Notes under the pieces: generated by a model | Told to the model about the DNA's origin: nothing | Seen by the model: only the letters and a program-made list of their open reading frames with translations | Database searches by the model: none | DNA from: an uncultured Lentisphaerota bacterium | Lineage (GTDB): Bacteria > Verrucomicrobiota > Kiritimatiellia > CAIQIC01 | DNA: 64,000 nucleotides | Reading direction: 5' to 3' | Assembly: GCA_903889245.1 (NCBI GenBank) | Contig: CAISWQ010000103.1 | Location: 1 to 64,000, forward strand | Shown: positions 60,289-64,000 of the stretch, piece by piece | Layout: every line of letters starts with the position of its first letter | Numbering within the stretch: position 1 is the stretch's first letter | Made by a program: the position numbers and the translations under genes

Positions 60289-61740
60289 ATGCCACGTAAC
60301 CTGTGGCCGGCCTTGGCCGGTCTGTGGTGTTCGGTGGCCTTGGCTGCGGAGGCGGAGAGCGTCAGGCCAAATCTCATTTTCATTCTCGCCGATGATCTCG
60401 GTTACGCCGAGCTCGGCTGCTACGGGCAGCAGGTCATCCAGACTCCGCAGCTCGACCGCATGACGCGCGAGGGCCTGCGCTTCACGCAGTTCTACTCCGG
60501 TGCGACGGTCTGCGCGCCGTCGCGCAGCGTGCTGATGACGGGGCTGCATCAGGGGCACACGCGCGTCCGCGGCAACGCACGGCCCGATAACCCGGAGGCA
60601 CAGGCGCTGCGGCCCGGCGATGTGACCGTGGCCGATGTGCTGAAGAAGGCCGGCTACGCGACGGCGCTGATCGGCAAGTGGGGCTTGGGCGATACGGGCG
60701 CGGCGGAGTCCGGCCTGCCGCGCCAGCACGGCTTCGATTTCTTCCTCGGCTTCCTCAACCAGATCCACGCGCACAACCATTTCCCGGATTACCTGTGGCG
60801 CAACGAGGAGCAGCAGAAGCTGCCGAACGTGGTGACGCCGCTGGTGACCGGCGCCTACCACGGCGGCTACGCGGCCGAGGGCAAGGTCTATGCCGACGAC
60901 CTCTTCGCCGACGAGGCGCTGAAGTTCGTCGCCGCGAACCAGGCGCGGCCGTTCTTCCTCTACTGGAGCATGGTGGTGCCGCACGCGAACAATGAGCGCA
61001 CGCGGGCGCTGAAGGACGGCGCCGAGGTGCCCGACTACGGGCCTTATGCCGACAAGGACTGGCCCAAGCCCGACAAGGGGCAGGCCGCGATGATCACGCG
61101 GCTCGATGCCTATGTGGGCCGGATGCTCACGGAACTGCGGCGGCTCGGGCTGGCGGAGCGGACGCTCGTCATCTTCACCAGCGACAACGGGCCGCACAAC
61201 GAGAGCAACCACGACCTGACGCGCTTCAGGCCGGCCGCGCCGTTCAGCGGCCTCAAGCGCAGCCTGACCGAGGGCGGCATCCGCGTCCCGTGCCTCGCGT
61301 GGTGGCCGGGTACGATCAAGCCGGGCCGGGAGAGCGGGCACGCCGCCTACTTCGGCGACTGGCTGGCGACCGCGGCCGAGCTGGCGGGCGCGGCAGCGCC
61401 GGCGGGGCTGGACTCGGTCAGCTTCGCGCCGGTGTTGCGCGGCGACGAGGCCGCGCAGGCGCAGCATGAGTTTCTCTACTGGGAATTTCACGAGGGCGGG
61501 TTCAAACAGGCGGCGCTCTATCAGGGCCGCTGGAAGGGCCTGCGCGCCGGCGGGCCGGCCGCGCCGCTGGTGCTGCACGACCTGCAAGGCGATCCGGCCG
61601 AGCAGGCGGACGTCGCGGCGCAGCACGCCGATATCGTCGCCAAGCTCGACGCGTATCTGAAGACCGCCCGCAGCGAGTCGGCGGACTGGCGCCCGCAGTG
61701 GCAGGCGGGGAAAAAGAAAGCGCCGGCCGCTAGCCGGTGA
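60289..61740 (+). CDS. Sulfatase S10, Sec-exported
   Basis: A 483-residue protein. The signal MPRNLWPALAGLWCSVALAA is preceded by AAAGGAGTG. It has LIFILADDLGYAELGCYGQQ, Cys75 in VCAPSRSVLMTGLHQGHTRV, LIGKWGLGDTGAAESGLP (the GKWG form found in the arylsulfatase A-like group) and FTSDNGPHNESNHD. It ends with a short Lys/Ala tail (GKKKAPAASR). It is convergent with the glycoside hydrolase gene. Confidence 0.94.
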   Translation: MPRNLWPALAGLWCSVALAAEAESVRPNLIFILADDLGYAELGCYGQQVIQTPQLDRMTREGLRFTQFYSGATVCAPSRSVLMTGLHQGHTRVRGNARPDNPEAQALRPGDVTVADVLKKAGYATALIGKWGLGDTGAAESGLPRQHGFDFFLGFLNQIHAHNHFPDYLWRNEEQQKLPNVVTPLVTGAYHGGYAAEGKVYADDLFADEALKFVAANQARPFFLYWSMVVPHANNERTRALKDGAEVPDYGPYADKDWPKPDKGQAAMITRLDAYVGRMLTELRRLGLAERTLVIFTSDNGPHNESNHDLTRFRPAAPFSGLKRSLTEGGIRVPCLAWWPGTIKPGRESGHAAYFGDWLATAAELAGAAAPAGLDSVSFAPVLRGDEAAQAQHEFLYWEFHEGGFKQAALYQGRWKGLRAGGPAAPLVLHDLQGDPAEQADVAAQHADIVAKLDAYLKTARSESADWRPQWQAGKKKAPAASR

Positions 61741-61760
61741 CTCAGCGAATCCAGCCGAAA

Positions 61761-61878
61761 TTTTCCAAGGCTTGGAAAATGTGACGGGGATTTTTCCAAG
61801 GCTTGGAAAAACCTGTACTCCCGGTTTCCAACCGAGCGAAACGCGACGGGCCTCCCCAGGCGGCCAATCCTTGGGAAA
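61761..61878. repeat. Palindromes between convergent genes (61770, 61801, 61869)
   Basis: Two full copies 31 bp apart, a half site at about 61833 (32 bp on) and a decayed copy at 61869. They lie between two stop codons. Confidence 0.85.
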
Positions 61879-63840
61879 TTACTTCTCGAACTTGAGGCAC
61901 TGCACGCCGAGCGGCGGCAGCGTCAGCTTCCAGTCGGCGCCGGCGCTTTCCGGCTGCGCGCCGGCGAAGCGCGCGGTCGCCTTGGTGAACGGCGCGGCGA
62001 AGTGGAACGCGAGCGTCGCGGCGTCGCGCTCGTGGTTGTTGATGGCGATCAGCCATGTGACGCCATCCTTGGCGAGCGCGCGCCACGCGCAGTCGGCCGG
62101 CGCGGTGACCTGCGGCTGTGCGGCGGCCTCTGTGGAGAGCAGGATCGGGATGAAGTCGCGGATTTCGCCGGCCATCGTCGTCACGTCGCGCCAGCGTTCC
62201 GCGAACGGCTCGCGCGCCGGCGTGTGACCGTCCACGGTCTTGGGCTTGTCCATCTTCCAGAGATCGAACCACGAGTAGAAGATCAGCCCGTTCGCGCCCT
62301 CGGCGAGGCAGCTCCACGCCATCGCGCGCATCTCGGCGAGCGTCGGCGGGTGTTGCGGCGCGAGCTTGTCGCCGGACTTGTGGTAGGAATTCCAATCGAA
62401 AATCTGCGGCACCATCCAGACGGCGTGCGCGCCGAGCGAGGCCTCGCGCGTCGCGCGCGTCCAGTCGCGCGCCAGCACCGGCGGCTTGCGGCCGATGGGA
62501 TAGGGATCGGTGCCAAGCACGTCGCAGGTCGGGACGTAGCCGCGGAGTTGGCCGACTTGGTAAAGCACCGCCCACGTCGGCCGGCCGGGGTCGAGTTCCT
62601 CCAGCCACCGGCGGTGCGCGCAGAGTTCCTCGCGCATGGTCAGCGGCAGCTCGTCGTTGATGTACCACGCGATGATGCCGGGATGGTCCTTGAGCGAACT
62701 GACGCGCTGCGCGATCGCCTGCCGCGCGGCGGCGGAATCCTTCAGATTCTTCCGCAGCGTGGGATAGAGGTCCTTGACGCTGTAGATCACGCGGATGCCG
62801 TTCGACCACGCGAGGTCCACGCCGGCGCGGCCGACGTCGGCGTAGGGCATCACGCAGTTGAATGGCGACTTCGCATAGAGCGCGATCTCGTCGGGCTTGA
62901 TCCCGCCCCAGTAGGTGCCGAGCGGGAAGAACGGCTGGCCATCGAGGATCAGCCGGCGGTGTTCATCAAGGAACGCCTTGCGCGCCGGGAACGCGGCGAC
63001 GCGTGTGAAGGGCAGGTCGGCATGACCGATCTCGCTGCCGTCGGCGGCGCGCACGGTACAGCGGAGCGTGTAGGCGCCGGGCGCGAGTGGCGTGGAATCG
63101 AACTCCAGTGTGGCGGCATCGCCGGTCAGGGCCACTTGTTTTCCATTGGCGGTGCACTTGCCATCGGCGGCGAGCACGGAGAGTTCGGCGCGCACCGCCG
63201 TGGCGGCGAGCTGGTTCTCCGCCAGCGCGAGGCCGGCGCGCACGGTGACGCGACCGCCATCGGCCTGGTCGCGGTAGTGATCGGTGGTCAGCATCTCGAC
63301 CACCGGCGGGCGGTACTCGCGGATGGCGACGTCGTCCCACCACGCCGTGCCCGTCGCACCACGCCGCATATAACACGACACCGTGAAGCGCGCCGCATTC
63401 GTCGGAATGCGGCCTGTACAATCGAAGACGCGCGTCCACTCGGCGTGCGTGCCGCGCAACCCGTGCGGATAGCAACCGCCGAGGTACTTGCCGGCCGCAT
63501 CGGACCACTCGATGCAGATCGTCGCGCCGCCGTTGTCACCACCTTTAACATCCTTGGTGCGCAGCCACACCTCGAACTCGTAGCTGCGGCCGGGCGTCAG
63601 CTTCGGGCGCGCGCCGGCGAGCAGGTATTTCTTCGGATCGCTGTTCTCCAGCTTGAGACAGTGCGCGCCGGAGCGCGGCCGGTCGTCGCTGATGGAAAAC
63701 TGCGGCTTGGGCAGCAACCAGCCCTGGCCCAGCTTCTCCTCGAAGCCGGGATTCGGCGCGAGGTTTTCCGCCGGCGTGGCGGCGCGGCTGATGGGGCCCA
63801 ACAAAACGCCACACGCCAACAGAACGGCTGTGTTCTTCAT
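61879..63840 (-). CDS. Exported CBM-bearing glycoside hydrolase-like protein
   Basis: A 653-residue protein with signal MKNTAVLLACGVLLGPISRA and GCAGGAG upstream. Residues about 25-190 form a CBM4/9-like jelly roll (NLAPNPGFEEKLGQGWLLP, YLLAGARPKLTPGRSYEFEV, GTAWWDDVAIREY). An Ig-like part follows, then a TIM barrel from about 290 (LILDGQPFFPLGTYWGG, VDLAWSNGIRVIYSVKD, HPGIIAWYINDELPLTM). The glutamate in YINDE fits the acid/base position of clan A glycosidases; the nucleophile is not clear to me. The GH family cannot be assigned by eye (GH2- or GH42-type barrel). It probably works with the sulfatases. The partial sulfatase gene ends 25 bp upstream. Confidence 0.8.
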   Translation of the reverse strand: MKNTAVLLACGVLLGPISRAATPAENLAPNPGFEEKLGQGWLLPKPQFSISDDRPRSGAHCLKLENSDPKKYLLAGARPKLTPGRSYEFEVWLRTKDVKGGDNGGATICIEWSDAAGKYLGGCYPHGLRGTHAEWTRVFDCTGRIPTNAARFTVSCYMRRGATGTAWWDDVAIREYRPPVVEMLTTDHYRDQADGGRVTVRAGLALAENQLAATAVRAELSVLAADGKCTANGKQVALTGDAATLEFDSTPLAPGAYTLRCTVRAADGSEIGHADLPFTRVAAFPARKAFLDEHRRLILDGQPFFPLGTYWGGIKPDEIALYAKSPFNCVMPYADVGRAGVDLAWSNGIRVIYSVKDLYPTLRKNLKDSAAARQAIAQRVSSLKDHPGIIAWYINDELPLTMREELCAHRRWLEELDPGRPTWAVLYQVGQLRGYVPTCDVLGTDPYPIGRKPPVLARDWTRATREASLGAHAVWMVPQIFDWNSYHKSGDKLAPQHPPTLAEMRAMAWSCLAEGANGLIFYSWFDLWKMDKPKTVDGHTPAREPFAERWRDVTTMAGEIRDFIPILLSTEAAAQPQVTAPADCAWRALAKDGVTWLIAINNHERDAATLAFHFAAPFTKATARFAGAQPESAGADWKLTLPPLGVQCLKFEK

Positions 63841-63865
63841 GGACCAACTCCTGCCGACGGCCAGA

Positions 63866-64000
63866 TCAGCCGGCATTCTTGTTTTTCTTTTTCTTCTTCT
63901 TGCCGCCGCCGGCATTCGCGGCGCCGGCCTTGTGCTTAACGTTGCAGCGCTCGGCCCAGGCATCCCACTTGGCGGCGAGCTCCTTCGCGAGCTCGGGCTT
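63866..64000 (-). CDS. C-terminal end of an eleventh sulfatase (runs off the window)
   Basis: 44 residues in an open frame from the right edge to a TGA at 63868-63866. The end KWDAWAERCNVKHKAG is typical of arylsulfatase C-termini, and it closes with a Gly/Lys stretch (GGGKKKKKKNKNAG) like the tails of S2 and S10. The catalytic part is outside the window, so the assignment rests on the tail and context. Confidence 0.6.
   Translation of the reverse strand, partial: KPELAKELAAKWDAWAERCNVKHKAGAANAGGGKKKKKKNKNAG

Overview
The window is G+C-rich bacterial chromosome from a diderm of the PVC assemblage, most likely Kiritimatiellota, Verrucomicrobiota or Lentisphaerota. The reasons are ten complete and one partial Cys-type sulfatases, twin DUF1080 domains, Tat-exported Gfo/Idh/MocA proteins, hydrazine-synthase-alpha-like propeller cytochromes, LpxA plus a FadL-type porin, and dense short palindromic repeats between genes. 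The phylum is inferred from gene content only.

Layout. 1-12.3 kb: a divergent spermidine-synthase-like gene, then a plus-strand run of an unusual ketosynthase, three sensor-kinase proteins, an O-methyltransferase, a FadL porin and a cresol-dehydrogenase-type flavoprotein; this looks like a regulated lipid or aromatic pathway. 12.3-18 kb: tRNA-Leu, a DUF1080 plus Gfo/Idh pair, tRNA-Arg, a HigBA toxin-antitoxin pair and a second Gfo/Idh. 18-31 kb: housekeeping (recO, a DUF502 protein, a metallophosphoesterase, a dus gene, and the dksA-like/lspA/miaA/hflX/radC/lpxA run), a tri-haem propeller protein and a secreted TIM-barrel isomerase. 33.5-64 kb: the sulfatase region, numbered S1 to S10 from left to right, with a second propeller cytochrome, a nucleoside-hydrolase-like protein, a Ser/Thr kinase carrying a degenerate FGE domain, a CBM-bearing glycoside hydrolase and the tail of an eleventh sulfatase. 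Together with the DUF1080, Gfo/Idh and isomerase genes this suggests desulfation and oxidative dismantling of sulfated glycans in the periplasm or outside the cell.

Main discovery. Two stretches of different composition, 31.65-33.38 kb and 48.13-50.41 kb, carry unrelated cargo but sit in opposite orientations inside two copies of the same pair of flanks: a promoter-bearing left flank of about 161 bp and a right flank of about 104 bp. At the 3' end of each cargo is an attC-like hairpin with GAAC/GTTC cores, arms that differ between copies but stay complementary, and a bulged G. The outer core of each hairpin is the reverse complement of that cargo's own first bases, which is the expected layout of an integron gene cassette. 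I read these as single cassettes captured in dispersed, integrase-less, attI-like sites with a non-canonical core. Cassette A encodes a degenerate methylase/HsdS-like/AlbA_2 fusion. Cassette B encodes a membrane protein, a lipoprotein and a trypsin-like protease. Both look like defence cargo.

Second discovery. About 46 copies of a palindrome (TTTTCCAAG-N-CTTGGAAAA and variants) lie in arrays. Within arrays 24 of 26 centre-to-centre distances are 31 or 32 bp, i.e. three helical turns. Two arrays lie inside protein-coding sequence.
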